64,000 bases of DNA from CADEDH01 sp039029735 (GTDB lineage Bacteria > Actinomycetota > Acidimicrobiia > Acidimicrobiales > SZUA-35): positions 124,001-188,000 of the forward strand of contig JBCCFL010000001.1 of NCBI GenBank assembly GCA_039029735.1. The letters are read 5' to 3'. Below the pieces are notes generated by a model. The model was not told the DNA's origin and made no database searches. It saw only the letters and a list, made by a program, of their open reading frames with translations. Shown here in pieces: positions 43,648 to 53,143 of the stretch (positions are counted from its first letter, which is position 1; each line of letters starts with the position of its first letter). A program made the position numbers and the translations under genes.

Positions 43648-44990
43648 CAGCGGGCCAGCAACATCACGGGGTCGGACAGCTGGGCGATGACGTACTCCTG
43701 GAACGCCGTCATGAGGTCACCGTCGATGAGCCGATGATCAACCGCCACCGACACCGGAAGCGTCGGCCTGGCCACGACGGCGCCGTCGACCACGAACGGC
43801 CGATCGCGGATCGACCCGAACCCGACGATCAGCACCTCGGGGGCCCGGATGATCGGGGTTGCGAATCGCCCACCGAGCGAGCCGTAGTTCGAGATGGTGG
43901 CGGTGCCACCGCTCATGTCCTCGCTGGTGATGGCGCCCGTGCGAACAGCAGTGCTCAATCGAGCGACCTCGCTGGCCACGCCGTAGAGGGTTTGGCGGTC
44001 GGCGTTGCGGATCACGGGCACGTACAGGCCACGATCGGATGCAACAGCGATGCCGATGTTCACCTCGTCGTGCACCGTGATCGTGCCGGCCTGAGGGTCG
44101 ATGGAGCCGTTGAGCAGTGGATAGCGCTGCAGGCCATTGGCCACGGCCGCCACGAAGAACGTCAGCGGCGTGACGAGGGCGGCGCCCTCGGGGTCCTGAC
44201 CCTTCATCCGCCGACGAGCAGCGAGGAGAACAGTGGCGTCGGCCTCGTCGTTCCCGTGGATGTGGGGGATCTCCCAGCTGCGGCTCATCGCGTCGGCCGT
44301 CAGCCGCCGGACCCCACGCAGCGGATGGGAGCCGGGCGGCATCTGCCCGAGCTGCGCCCCAGGGGCAGCGGTGGCCGGTCGATCGTCCGACCGCCCGACC
44401 ACGGCCGGTGGCGCCGCAGGAGCGACGATCGGCGCAACCGAGGCGGTCGCAGACCCATCGGCTGCGGTGCCGGAACCAGCGAGGTGCCGATCGAGGTCGG
44501 ACACCGTGATTCGTCCGCCGGGGCCGGTTCCGTCGACGGAGGCGAGATCAACTCCGGCGTCGAGGGCCCGACGCCGCACCACGGGCGCCGCCTTGGGTCT
44601 CCCGCCTGTGGGAACGGCCGCGGTAGATGCTGGACCTCCGCCCGCATCGTCGGTCGGCGCCGGTTCGTGTTCCTGGGGCGCCGTGGCCGGCGCTGGCTCC
44701 TGAGTCGCCGGGGCCGCCGCCGACTCAGCCGATGCCGAACTGGCGCCAGCGGGGGCGCCGCCGTCGAACTCGACGAGCACGTCGCCCACCGGCACGATGT
44801 CGCCAACGGCGGCACCGAGCCGGGTGATCACACCGTCCTGGGGTGAGGGCAGCTCGGTCTGGCTCTTGTCGGTGAGGATCTCGACCAGCGGCTGGTCCCG
44901 AGTGACGGTGTCGCCCTCAGCCACCAGCCAGGTGACGATCTCAGCCTCGTCCAGGCCCTCGCCGACGTCGGGCAGTCGAAAAGCGGTCAC
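43647..44990 (-). CDS. bkdB: Branched-chain 2-oxoacid dehydrogenase E2 (dihydrolipoamide acyltransferase)
   Basis: 447 residues. One lipoyl domain at the N-terminus with lipoyl-lysine K42 (ILTDKSQTE), an Ala/Pro-rich linker, an E1/E3-binding domain (about 130-170: VRRRALDAGVDLASVDGTG), a second linker and the catalytic domain ending with the His motif AVDHRLIDGDLM. The start is GTG, sharing GTGA with the E1beta stop. The gene symbol is assigned by operon context; a pyruvate-specific complex is less likely given the E1alpha/E1beta split. Confidence 0.9.
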   Translation of the reverse strand: MTAFRLPDVGEGLDEAEIVTWLVAEGDTVTRDQPLVEILTDKSQTELPSPQDGVITRLGAAVGDIVPVGDVLVEFDGGAPAGASSASAESAAAPATQEPAPATAPQEHEPAPTDDAGGGPASTAAVPTGGRPKAAPVVRRRALDAGVDLASVDGTGPGGRITVSDLDRHLAGSGTAADGSATASVAPIVAPAAPPAVVGRSDDRPATAAPGAQLGQMPPGSHPLRGVRRLTADAMSRSWEIPHIHGNDEADATVLLAARRRMKGQDPEGAALVTPLTFFVAAVANGLQRYPLLNGSIDPQAGTITVHDEVNIGIAVASDRGLYVPVIRNADRQTLYGVASEVARLSTAVRTGAITSEDMSGGTATISNYGSLGGRFATPIIRAPEVLIVGFGSIRDRPFVVDGAVVARPTLPVSVAVDHRLIDGDLMTAFQEYVIAQLSDPVMLLAR

Positions 44991-45970
44991 GCCTCCACCT
45001 CCACCGCTCGACGGATGCCGGCCACGATGCGCTCCACATCGGGCACGAAGTGATCTTCGAGCATGCCAACCGGGTAGGGCGTGTCGTACCCCGACACCCG
45101 CTGGATCGGCGCCTCCAGCGAGTAGAAGGCCTCGTCGTTGATGGTGGCGATGATCTCGCTGGCGAATCCGTTGGTGAGCGGTGCTTCCTGCACCACGACC
45201 ACCCGGCCACACGCCTCCACCGCCTCGACGATCGACGCGACGTCGAGCGGTACGAGCGTGCGAAGATCCAGCACCCGGACCGACACCCCCTCGTCGGCCA
45301 GCTGGGCCGCGGCCCGTCGGGCCAACTCGACCTGGAACGACCACGCAATGACCACCACGTCGGCCCCCTCCGCCACCGTGCGGGCACGACCGAAGGGCAC
45401 GAGGTGTTCACCGTCGGGCATCTCGTCCTTGATCATGCGGTAGCCCCGCAGAGGTTCGAGGAACAGCACGGGGTTGGGATCTCGGATCGCTGTCGCCAGC
45501 AGGCCTTTGGCGTCGGCGGCTGAGGCCGGCAGCACGATCTTCAGGCCGGGGATGTTGGCGTACTGGGCCTCGAGCGACTCGCTGTGCAGTTCTGGCGTAC
45601 GTACGCCACCCCCGAACGGAGAGCGGATCGTGATCGGCACCTCGAACCGGCCCCGGGTTCGGTACCGCAGCCGGGCGATCTGCCCGGCGATCTGATGGAA
45701 GGCCTGATAGCTGAACCCGAGGAACTGGATCTCGGGGACCGGCACCATGCCGGCGGCAGCGAGGCCGACGGCGGTGCCGGCGATCACCCCTTCGGCCAGC
45801 GGGGTGTCGACCACCCGCTGGGCGCCATAGGCGTCGAGGAGGCCCTCGGTGGCCCGGAACACGCCGCCGTTGAGGGCGACGTCCTCGCCGAACACCATCA
45901 CCCGCTCGTCGCGGGCCATCTCGGCGTGGAGGGTGTGGTTGATCGCCTCGAGCATGTTGACGACAGCCAT
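44987..45970 (-). CDS. bkdA2: Branched-chain 2-oxoacid dehydrogenase E1 beta subunit
   Basis: 327 residues, transketolase-like beta subunit. VFGEDVALNGGVFRATEGL holds the catalytic Glu region, followed by DTPLAEGVIAGTAVGLAAAG, RSPFGGGVRTPELHSES and the C-terminal domain VQEAPLTNGFASEI. The ATG overlaps the E1alpha stop by one base. With E1alpha it performs TPP-dependent decarboxylation of 2-oxoacids from Val, Leu and Ile. Confidence 0.93.
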   Translation of the reverse strand: MAVVNMLEAINHTLHAEMARDERVMVFGEDVALNGGVFRATEGLLDAYGAQRVVDTPLAEGVIAGTAVGLAAAGMVPVPEIQFLGFSYQAFHQIAGQIARLRYRTRGRFEVPITIRSPFGGGVRTPELHSESLEAQYANIPGLKIVLPASAADAKGLLATAIRDPNPVLFLEPLRGYRMIKDEMPDGEHLVPFGRARTVAEGADVVVIAWSFQVELARRAAAQLADEGVSVRVLDLRTLVPLDVASIVEAVEACGRVVVVQEAPLTNGFASEIIATINDEAFYSLEAPIQRVSGYDTPYPVGMLEDHFVPDVERIVAGIRRAVEVEA

Positions 45971-46980
45971 CAGTGGCTCCCCTCCCCTGTCGAGGCGACG
46001 ACGCGTTCAGCGAACGCGCCGCGTTGGCGGGCGAGGCGCGGCGTCGGTTCGTCGAACACGTGGTCGAACATCTCGGTGGGATCGAGCGGATGCGACTCAG
46101 CAGCCACGACGGCGCGCTCCATCCGGGCGTCCGCCGTGGCGAGCACCTCCTCCTCCCACTGCTCGGACCAGATGCCCCGTCGTTGCACCTCGGCGCGCAT
46201 CACCTCGATCGGATCAGCGGCGGCGTCGAGCTGCTCCGGCGGCACGTAACGCGTTGGATCGTCAGCGGTCGTGTGCGGGCCGAGGCGGTAGGTGACCGCC
46301 TCGATCAGCGTCGGGCCGGCACCAGCCACAGCCCGAGACCGGGCATCGGCCACGGCGTCGTGCACGGCAATGGCGTCGGTGCCGTCGACGGTCACACCCG
46401 GAATGCCGAACGCATGGCTCTTCTCGGCGAAGTTCTTGGCCCGTGTCTGGGTCGACACTGGGGTGGAGATGGCCCACCCGTTGTTCACCACCATCACGAT
46501 CACGGGGGCATCGAGCACGCCAGCGAAGTTGCAGGCCTCGTAGAAGTCGCCCTCGCTGGTGGAGCCGTCGCCGAGGAAGACGAGGACACATCCGGGTTCG
46601 CCCTGGGCCCGCATGCCCCACGCCAGCCCCACCGCGTGCGGCACCTGCGTGGCGAGGCTGATCTGCGGTGGCCACACCCGCGTTGGCTCGGGAATGTGCC
46701 CTCCTTCAGGGTGGCCGATGCTGTAGAGCACGTACCGGTCGAGCACGTCGGCTCCGAAGCGTTCGAGGCCCACCAGCTCCCGGTACTGGGGCAACACCCA
46801 GTCGGTGGCAGGGTCGAGCGCGAAGGCGGCGCCCACGACGAGCGCCTCACTCCCGTCAACGGGGGCGTTGGTTCCGGCTCGTCCTTGCCGCTGCAGATTG
46901 AACACCCGCTGGCTGAAGAGACGAGCGCCGAGCATGTCGGTGAACATCGCCTGCACGATGTCGTCGGCGAGGTCTGTCAC
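45970..46980 (-). CDS. bkdA1: Branched-chain 2-oxoacid dehydrogenase E1 alpha subunit
   Basis: 336 residues. The substrate and TPP region is RVFNLQRQGRAGTNAPVDGS, the TPP motif GDGSTSEGDFYEACNFAG closed by VVNNGWAIS, and the phosphorylation-loop region of the family is YRLGPHTTADDPTRY. Start chosen at GTG 46980, which places the first helix (DDIVQAMFTDMLGARLFSQR) as in relatives; the 180 extra upstream codons lack similarity. It is the first gene of the four-gene operon and divergent from the DsbA-fold gene. Confidence 0.9.
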   Translation of the reverse strand: MTDLADDIVQAMFTDMLGARLFSQRVFNLQRQGRAGTNAPVDGSEALVVGAAFALDPATDWVLPQYRELVGLERFGADVLDRYVLYSIGHPEGGHIPEPTRVWPPQISLATQVPHAVGLAWGMRAQGEPGCVLVFLGDGSTSEGDFYEACNFAGVLDAPVIVMVVNNGWAISTPVSTQTRAKNFAEKSHAFGIPGVTVDGTDAIAVHDAVADARSRAVAGAGPTLIEAVTYRLGPHTTADDPTRYVPPEQLDAAADPIEVMRAEVQRRGIWSEQWEEEVLATADARMERAVVAAESHPLDPTEMFDHVFDEPTPRLARQRGAFAERVVASTGEGSH

Positions 46981-47097
46981 CTGGCCGATGTTGCCGCACC
47001 ACGGCGCCCGGGGCAACGCCCGGGGCAGGGAATCCTCCCAACCGAGCCGGCGATGGCCAACGGGCGTCCGTACCGAGCGCCGTGATAGACCAAGGGC

Positions 47098-47823
47098 ATG
47101 AGTACGCCCACGGTCGACTTCCATTTCGACGTCTTGTGCCCCTACGCCTACCAGACCGCCAAGTGGATTCGCGATGTGCGCCGGCAGAACGGCATGACGA
47201 TCAACTGGCGCTTCTTCAGCCTCGAAGAGGTCAACCTCGTCGAGGGCAAGAAACACCCGTGGGAGCGGGAGTGGAGCTACGGGTGGTCGATGATGCGCAT
47301 CGGCGCCTTCTTGCGCCGCGACAGCATGGACGACTGCGACCGCTGGTACGAGCGGGCGGGGCGGGCACTGCACGAAGAAGGTCACAAGCCCCACGAACCC
47401 GACGTCGCCCGGCACCTGCTCGCCGAGATCGGGTGCGACCCGGCGGTGGTCGATGCGGCCATCGCGGATGAGACCACGCACGACGAGGTGCGCAACGAGC
47501 ATCAGAAGGTGATCGACCACGGCGGCTACGGCGTACCGACGATGTTCATCGATGGCCAGTGTCTGTTCGGCCCCGTGCTCATCGATCCGCCCTACGACGA
47601 CGCCGCGATGCGGCTGTGGTCAGCCGTCGAGGCCTGGGTGGAGTTCCCCCACCTCTACGAGCTTCAGCGGCCCAAGACCAGCGAAGACGAGCGGGCCATC
47701 GCCGCCACGTTCAAGCCCTACCTCGAGGCTCGCGACTGGGTGAGCATCAATCGGGGCACCGAGGTGGCGGTCACCGAGGAAGGGTTCTCCGCAGTGGGCC
47801 CGATGGATCGCCCCCGAGGCTGA
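47098..47823 (+). CDS. DsbA-fold oxidoreductase (2-hydroxychromene-carboxylate-isomerase/mycothiol type)
   Basis: 241 residues. DFHFDVLCPYAYQTAKW gives an active-site CPYA with single C14, typical of DsbA-fold proteins that use a thiol cofactor rather than a dithiol; the cis-Pro loop is YGVPTMFIDGQ. Actinobacterial relatives are thought to work with mycothiol as nitroreductases or isomerases. Starts at ATG 47098, divergent from the E1alpha gene. The next gene begins 3 bases after its stop. Confidence 0.83.
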   Translation: MSTPTVDFHFDVLCPYAYQTAKWIRDVRRQNGMTINWRFFSLEEVNLVEGKKHPWEREWSYGWSMMRIGAFLRRDSMDDCDRWYERAGRALHEEGHKPHEPDVARHLLAEIGCDPAVVDAAIADETTHDEVRNEHQKVIDHGGYGVPTMFIDGQCLFGPVLIDPPYDDAAMRLWSAVEAWVEFPHLYELQRPKTSEDERAIAATFKPYLEARDWVSINRGTEVAVTEEGFSAVGPMDRPRG

Positions 47824-47825
47824 GG

Positions 47826-48383
47826 GTGACCGACGCCGGAGGCGAAACCCGATCGGCGGACGGCGACGAGCAGACCCAGGCACGCGAGGCACGGGTCTTC
47901 GTGGTGCTCGCAATCGGTGGCGGATTCCCGGCCTGGGATCTCGGCTTCGATCTGGGCGCATTCGACAACGTCGACCACCGTCGGTACTGGGCGATCTGGG
48001 TGCTGTGCACCGTTGCCCTCGCCGCGAGCTACCTGTTCCGCAAGACGGACTTCGGCCAGATCGGGCAGTGGCGATGGGTGCTGGCTGTTCCGAGCCTCTG
48101 GTTGATCATCGACCTCGCCTATCTGGAGGAGAACACGGTGTTGACGAGCGGGCTGCTCGTCCTCTCGGCCTTCACCGTCCCTCTCGCCCTCGTGTTGCTG
48201 GCCCGGCTTCTCGTCGGTGACTTCTTTCGGTTGTCCAGCACGACCCAGCTGGCGCTCGGTGCGCTCCTGGTTGGCATCTTCGCCGTCGGCCTCTACGTCG
48301 GATCGAACCATCCCCGCTTTCTCACATGCGACGACTTCGCCCGAGCCGGTGACTTCGTTCCGGAGGGCTGCACGCCGTCTTGA
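47826..48383 (+). CDS. Hypothetical membrane protein, about five segments
   Basis: 185 residues, unrecognised. Hydrophobic segments lie at about 23-42 (weak), 56-73, 84-100, 107-130 and 140-157. The C-terminus has a short external-looking tail with two Cys (LTCDDF and EGCTPS). The start is GTG 47826, 3 bases after the DsbA-like stop, implying cotranscription; a membrane redox partner is possible but unproven. Confidence 0.7.
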   Translation: MTDAGGETRSADGDEQTQAREARVFVVLAIGGGFPAWDLGFDLGAFDNVDHRRYWAIWVLCTVALAASYLFRKTDFGQIGQWRWVLAVPSLWLIIDLAYLEENTVLTSGLLVLSAFTVPLALVLLARLLVGDFFRLSSTTQLALGALLVGIFAVGLYVGSNHPRFLTCDDFARAGDFVPEGCTPS

Positions 48384-48390
48384 CCCCGGC

Positions 48391-49788
48391 TCAGCCCCGG
48401 TCGGGCAAGTCGTACTCGGCCACGACGTAGGGATGGTGGGGGTCGTAGGTGGTGAGGGGAACCGGATGCTCCACCCGGCCGACCGGACGAACCTCGCTCC
48501 CGTCCTGACCGAGCCGCCGATCGCCGAGGGCACGACGGGCGCCGTCGGCCAGCGAGTTGAGTTCAGCAACGATCGTCGGGTGGTCGTGAATGACATCGGT
48601 GGTCTCGCCGATGTCCACCTCCAGGTCATAGAGCGCAGCCCTGGCCTTGCCGCGCTTTGAGAAGTGCAGCTTCCAGCGCCCGGCCCGGACAGCTTCGAGA
48701 TCGTTCATCCAGTAGTAGAAGAACGCCTCGTGCGGTGACGGCCCATCGTCGAACAGCACGGGTGTGATGTCGCGGCCGTCGATCATGCGATCGGACGGCA
48801 CCTGCGCTCCGCAGAGCCCGGCCAGCGTCGGATACAGGTCCATCGCGGTCACGATCTCGCTGCTCACCCGGCCCGCGTCGATACGGCGCGGCCACCGGAT
48901 GATGCCGGGCACTCGCTGCCCGCCCTCCCAGGTGGCGCCCTTGGTGCCCCGGAGCGGCCCGTTGCTGCCGCCCAGGGGCTCCGACGATCCCCACGGTGGC
49001 GGGTTGTCGCCGAGCGAACCATTGTCGCTGGTGAAGATCACGATCGTGTCATCCGCGATACCCAGAGCATCGAGCTCGGCGAGGATCACCCCGGTGGCCC
49101 AGTCGATGGACTCCACAGCGGCGCCATAGGCTCCGTTCGAGGACTGCTCGGCGAACCGGCGTTGCACGTAGATCGGCAGGTGCACGTACATGTGGGCGAG
49201 GTAGAGGAAGAACGGTCGATCGCCGGCACTGCGGACGAAGTCGAGTGCGTTGGCCACGTAGCGCTCGGTGAGCGACGCCTGATCGGGCTGCTGCTCGATC
49301 ACCTCACCGTCGACGATCAGCGGCAGCGGGGGCAGCACGCCGATGATCTCGGGCGGCTCGGCCTGGCGGCCCATGTCGTTGCTGTAGGGCAGACCGAAGT
49401 AGTGGTCGAAGCCGTGGTTCGTCGGCAGAAAGTGGGGCTGGTCGCCACAGTGCCACTTGCCGATTGCCTGTGTGGCGTAGCCGGCATCGGAGAGCACGCT
49501 GGCGATGCTCGTCTCCGACGGTGGCAGGCCGAGGCCCATCCCCGGGAACAACACGGGAAGACCGTCGAAGTCCCCGAACCCGATGCGGGGCGGGTAGCAA
49601 CCCGTGAGAAGTGCCGCCCGAGCGGGCGAGCACACCGGCGATGCGGTGTAGAACGAGTCGAATCGGATGCCGTCGGTGGCGAGTTGATCGAGCACCGGTG
49701 TGGCGTTGCGGGTCGAGCCGTAGCACCCCAGATCGCCGAAGCCGAGATCATCGCAGTTGATGAGCACGACGTTCGGCGTTCTGGTCAC
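48391..49788 (-). CDS. Sulfatase (arylsulfatase family)
   Basis: 465 residues. The formylglycine motif is CSPAR in YTASPVCSPARAALLTG, with C53 to be modified and R57. Metal residues are in VVLINCDDLGFGDLG (early Asp pair) and VIFTSDNGSLGDN. No signal peptide, so a cytoplasmic enzyme or one exported otherwise. The start is GTG at 49788. The formylglycine-generating enzyme is not in the window. Natural substrate unknown; sulfate esters of aromatic or sugar type are usual. Confidence 0.9.
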   Translation of the reverse strand: MTRTPNVVLINCDDLGFGDLGCYGSTRNATPVLDQLATDGIRFDSFYTASPVCSPARAALLTGCYPPRIGFGDFDGLPVLFPGMGLGLPPSETSIASVLSDAGYATQAIGKWHCGDQPHFLPTNHGFDHYFGLPYSNDMGRQAEPPEIIGVLPPLPLIVDGEVIEQQPDQASLTERYVANALDFVRSAGDRPFFLYLAHMYVHLPIYVQRRFAEQSSNGAYGAAVESIDWATGVILAELDALGIADDTIVIFTSDNGSLGDNPPPWGSSEPLGGSNGPLRGTKGATWEGGQRVPGIIRWPRRIDAGRVSSEIVTAMDLYPTLAGLCGAQVPSDRMIDGRDITPVLFDDGPSPHEAFFYYWMNDLEAVRAGRWKLHFSKRGKARAALYDLEVDIGETTDVIHDHPTIVAELNSLADGARRALGDRRLGQDGSEVRPVGRVEHPVPLTTYDPHHPYVVAEYDLPDRG

Positions 49789-49848
49789 CTCGGCAGTCTG
49801 GCACGGGCCCGCCCGTCGGCCGCAGGCGTGATCGCGTGACGTGCGCGG

Positions 49849-50517
49849 TCAGGCGGCAGGCGTCCACGACGGGTCGCGTCCAGCGAACCCGAGTAGCGAC
49901 GTGAGCGGGGTGACATCAGCTGCAACCTCCACCTCGTGGCCGAAGAAGCCCGAGTCCGGGCCCCGATACTCCGGGGCCACGATCCCCCGCAGGAACTCAT
50001 GTGCGGGTGCGACGGCGGCGTCGGTCATTGCGTAGTCGCGGCCGGTGGCCGTGGCGAGGTCCCAGGCGTGGATGATGTACTCCCCAAGGCACATGGCGAG
50101 TACGGCATCACCCGTCATTCGGGCTTCGGACATCGTGACCTCCTGAGCCGCAACGCCTGATGCGATGGCCTTCTGAATGTCGTCCAGCGCCTGTTCCACC
50201 ACTGCGCTGGCCCGCTCGCCGGGGGCGAGAGAGAACGCCTCTGGATCAGGGCGGCCGCCGAGGGCTGACGGGTCTTGGAGCGCCGTGGCCATGAAGCGCA
50301 GCCAGCCGAGCACGTGGGTGCGGAGCTGGCCGAGATCGTAGTCGGCGCACGGCGTCGCTCGGCCCAGGTCGGCCGAGTCCACGTCGATGACGGCAGCGAG
50401 GCCGTCGAGTACGTCGCCGAACAGTTCCGAGCTCACCTCGGCGTCGGAGAACACGGCCGGCGCCGTGGCCGGGAACAGGGGAAGGTCGCTGGTCTCGTTG
50501 GGTGCGTTGTCGCTCAT
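49849..50517 (-). CDS. TIGR03086-type DinB-like/mycothiol-maleylpyruvate-isomerase-like protein
   Basis: 222 residues. The four-helix DinB-like fold appears from DLGRATPCADYDLGQLRTHV (first His), MCLGEYIIHAWDLATATG (second His) to the C-terminal GFAGRDPSWTP, the standard ending of TIGR03086 proteins. These are thought to bind a metal and act with mycothiol, but the reaction is usually unknown. TAGGTT lies 6 bases before the ATG (50524-50529). Divergent from the AraC-type regulator. Confidence 0.84.
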   Translation of the reverse strand: MSDNAPNETSDLPLFPATAPAVFSDAEVSSELFGDVLDGLAAVIDVDSADLGRATPCADYDLGQLRTHVLGWLRFMATALQDPSALGGRPDPEAFSLAPGERASAVVEQALDDIQKAIASGVAAQEVTMSEARMTGDAVLAMCLGEYIIHAWDLATATGRDYAMTDAAVAPAHEFLRGIVAPEYRGPDSGFFGHEVEVAADVTPLTSLLGFAGRDPSWTPAA

Positions 50518-50590
50518 GAGCTGAACCTACGACGGGCCACCCTCCCGGGCCTTGAACAATCACGCCAACTCCGATCGGTACCATCGGTCC

Positions 50591-51478
50591 ATGAGGGAAC
50601 CGCTTCCCGACGACACGCGCGGCATCATCGACCCCGCAGCGATGATGCGCCATGTCGGCTTCGAGCGGGCCGAACCGGGCCCGATTCTGGATGGCCTCGT
50701 CGAGTGGTTCTGGACGGTGGCGTGGAACCTTCCGCCCGGTGTTGTGCACGACCAGCACGTGCTGAACCATCCGGCCGGCAACATCAGCGTTGGCACCCTC
50801 GACGATGCCGGCGTCCCCCTCGATCCACCCGAGGGCCGCGTCTACGGCGTGATGACCGGCCTCAGCACCCGCCGCCTCACCAAGGCCGGATGGACGGTGG
50901 CGGCACGAACAACTGTGGGTGGGCTGGGCGTGCTGCTGGACGCGTCGGCCAAGTCGGCCACGGACCGCCAGCTCAGTCTCGCCGATGCGCTGCCGGGCAT
51001 CGATGGCACAGCCCTGGTGATCCGGATCTCGGCCGAGGCCGACAACCCGGCCCGGGTCGATGCGCTTCGACGTGCGCTGGAGGTGATGGTCGAACGCCGG
51101 GACCGCGGGGAGCTCGCCGAGGCACGCGCGGTGGCGCGGGTGGCTGCCGTGGCTGAGCATGACCGGTCGATCTGCCGCATCGAGCAACTGGCCGCCCACG
51201 CTGGTACGAGCATCCGCACCCTCCAGCGGCTGTTCGACGCCCACGTGGGGGTGAGCCCATCGTTCGTCATACGCCGCTGGCGGATCATCGAGGCGGCCGA
51301 CGCGGCTCGAACCGCAATCGAGGGCGGTGAGTCGTGGCGCGGTTGGGCCGACGTGGCCGCCGAGCTCGGCTACGCCGACCAGGCCCATCTGACCCGCGAC
51401 TTCCGTCGCCACGTCGGCACATCGCCGGCGGCCTACCTTGGCCAGGCCACCGGGACGGCTGGCGCCTCCAACGGTTGA
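50591..51478 (+). CDS. AraC-family transcriptional regulator
   Basis: 295 residues. The N-terminal sensor (EWFWTVAWNLPPG, NHPAGNISVG) resembles the DUF6597 type found in AraC regulators; the C-terminal pair of helix-turn-helices spans about 190-285 with IEQLAAHAGTSIRTLQRLF and DVAAELGYADQAHLTRDF plus the end VGTSPAAYL. TACCAT (50579-50584) lies 6 bases before the ATG. It faces the TIGR03086 gene and may control it. Confidence 0.87.
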   Translation: MREPLPDDTRGIIDPAAMMRHVGFERAEPGPILDGLVEWFWTVAWNLPPGVVHDQHVLNHPAGNISVGTLDDAGVPLDPPEGRVYGVMTGLSTRRLTKAGWTVAARTTVGGLGVLLDASAKSATDRQLSLADALPGIDGTALVIRISAEADNPARVDALRRALEVMVERRDRGELAEARAVARVAAVAEHDRSICRIEQLAAHAGTSIRTLQRLFDAHVGVSPSFVIRRWRIIEAADAARTAIEGGESWRGWADVAAELGYADQAHLTRDFRRHVGTSPAAYLGQATGTAGASNG

Positions 51479-51538
51479 CCACGGCAGCGCGTGCTCGGTC
51501 GGTGGTGGCCGAGCTCAGGCAACATGGCACGCCGTCGC

Positions 51539-53143
51539 TCAGCCGAACAACCTCGTGAGGGCGCTGGCGACTCCACTGAGGTTGCCGCGGTAGGCCACAT
51601 GCTGGTCGGGACGGACGACGAGACATCTCTCGGGGACGAGCCCCGGTATCTGGGTCCAGACGTCGACCGGCACGGTCTCGACGACGTACGGGGCTGCCGC
51701 CCTCGGGGCGGGCGCCTCCGCACCAGCACACACGAGCACGGTCGGTACCCCGGGATCCACGAGGTCGAGTGTGGACGAGCTGGCGTCCAGCCAGCAGTGG
51801 GGCAGCCGACCGCCGGGCCGGGTGGAGGGCCAGTAGTCGCGGGCGGGCTCGGCCGGCGTCTCGGCCGGCGTGCCATCAGCGATCACCAGCGAACCCTCGT
51901 AGCTGTGCCCCAATTGGAGCCCGAGGAGGTCGAAGTGGATCGCCTGGTTGGCGATCGCCGCCTCCACCGAGGCTCGAGTGGAGGGATCGGCCAGCGCTGC
52001 GTACATGGCGTCGGTAGTGGGCTCCACGCCGTTGCCGTAGCCGAACGCAGCGGGGATCTCCACCAGCCGCAGTGCGTTGTGGAGCGACTGCTCGCTGTTG
52101 AACACCGCGACTGGCCGGCGCTCGGCTTCGTAGGTGTCGAGCGTGGCGGCGTGGAGCCAGCCGGCCTCAACGCCGGCGATCTTCCAGATCAGGTTGTGCA
52201 CGTCGGCCACACCGGTGTTGAGGCCCAGACCACCAGTGGGCGGGAAGCGGTGCGCTGCGTCACCAACCAGGAACGTGTTGCCGGCACGGTACCGCTCCGC
52301 CACCTGGGCGCTCATGTGCCAGGTGGACACACCCAGCACGTCGAACTCGACGCTGGGGTCGGCCAAGCCAGCGCAGACGAGCTCGCGGCATCGCTCGTCG
52401 TCGAACCACTCGAACGGATGGCCCTCCGGGTCCCACGGCAGGTTGTACACCCACTCGCGGTCGGCGCCGTGGCTGATGAAGGTGCCGCCGGCGGCCGGAT
52501 CGACCACCCACGACAGCACGCCGAGGTGGTCACCGACGAGTGCACGGAAGTCAGCAGCGATGTGGATCATGACGTTGGACTGCAAGGTGCGTGCACCCAC
52601 CATCTCGATCCCGGCGATGCGTCGCACACTGCTCGCGGCACCGTCCGCGCCGAGCAGATATCGAGCCGAGATCAGGTAGTCGCCGTCGGGGCCGGTGACC
52701 GTGGCCAGCACACCCGCAGCTGTGTCGACAGCCGAGGCGAAGGAGTGGCCGTAGCGCGCATCGAGGTGATCACCGAGGAGCAGCGGTTCGAGCCGGTGTT
52801 GGCTCAGATTGCGCAGCGGCGTTGGTGAGATGTCGAGCATCTCCGGCCCCTGACGTTCGTAGGGCAGGCTGCCGATCACCTCACCGCCGAGCTTCGTCAC
52901 CCAGTGGACCGTCCCGGCCTCGGAGGGATCGAGGGTGGCGTCGAGGATCGGGCCCAGGTCGAGGCCGGTTTGGCGCCAGATCTCGAACGTCCGGGCATTG
53001 ACCACATGGGCCGCCGGAGCGCGCACCGTGCTCTCTCGCCGTTCGACCACGACTGCGGAGAGGCCGAGGCGAGCGCACAGGTTGGCCGCCGTGAGGCCGG
53101 TGGGCCCGGCCCCGACGATCAACACATCGCAGGCCGTGACCAT
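51539..53143 (-). CDS. FAD-dependent aromatic hydroxylase (PheA/TfdB type)
   Basis: 534 residues. The FAD motif is DVLIVGAGPTGLTAANLCAR, the second FAD block GNTFLVGDAAHRFPPTGG with GLNTGVADVHNLIWK, and the C-terminal thioredoxin-like domain (VLVCAG) as in phenol 2-monooxygenase and related enzymes. The ATG follows directly on the SDR stop (TAGATG), so it is the last gene of the extradiol, SDR, hydroxylase set and probably supplies the ring-hydroxylated substrate. Confidence 0.9.
   Translation of the reverse strand: MVTACDVLIVGAGPTGLTAANLCARLGLSAVVVERRESTVRAPAAHVVNARTFEIWRQTGLDLGPILDATLDPSEAGTVHWVTKLGGEVIGSLPYERQGPEMLDISPTPLRNLSQHRLEPLLLGDHLDARYGHSFASAVDTAAGVLATVTGPDGDYLISARYLLGADGAASSVRRIAGIEMVGARTLQSNVMIHIAADFRALVGDHLGVLSWVVDPAAGGTFISHGADREWVYNLPWDPEGHPFEWFDDERCRELVCAGLADPSVEFDVLGVSTWHMSAQVAERYRAGNTFLVGDAAHRFPPTGGLGLNTGVADVHNLIWKIAGVEAGWLHAATLDTYEAERRPVAVFNSEQSLHNALRLVEIPAAFGYGNGVEPTTDAMYAALADPSTRASVEAAIANQAIHFDLLGLQLGHSYEGSLVIADGTPAETPAEPARDYWPSTRPGGRLPHCWLDASSSTLDLVDPGVPTVLVCAGAEAPAPRAAAPYVVETVPVDVWTQIPGLVPERCLVVRPDQHVAYRGNLSGVASALTRLFG

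Noticed and set aside
50571..50587. CCGAT-7-ATCGG repeat before the AraC gene
   Set aside because: Arms of five bases next to GGTACC are weak, and the site overlaps the presumed -10 at an odd spacing; not strong enough to list as an operator.
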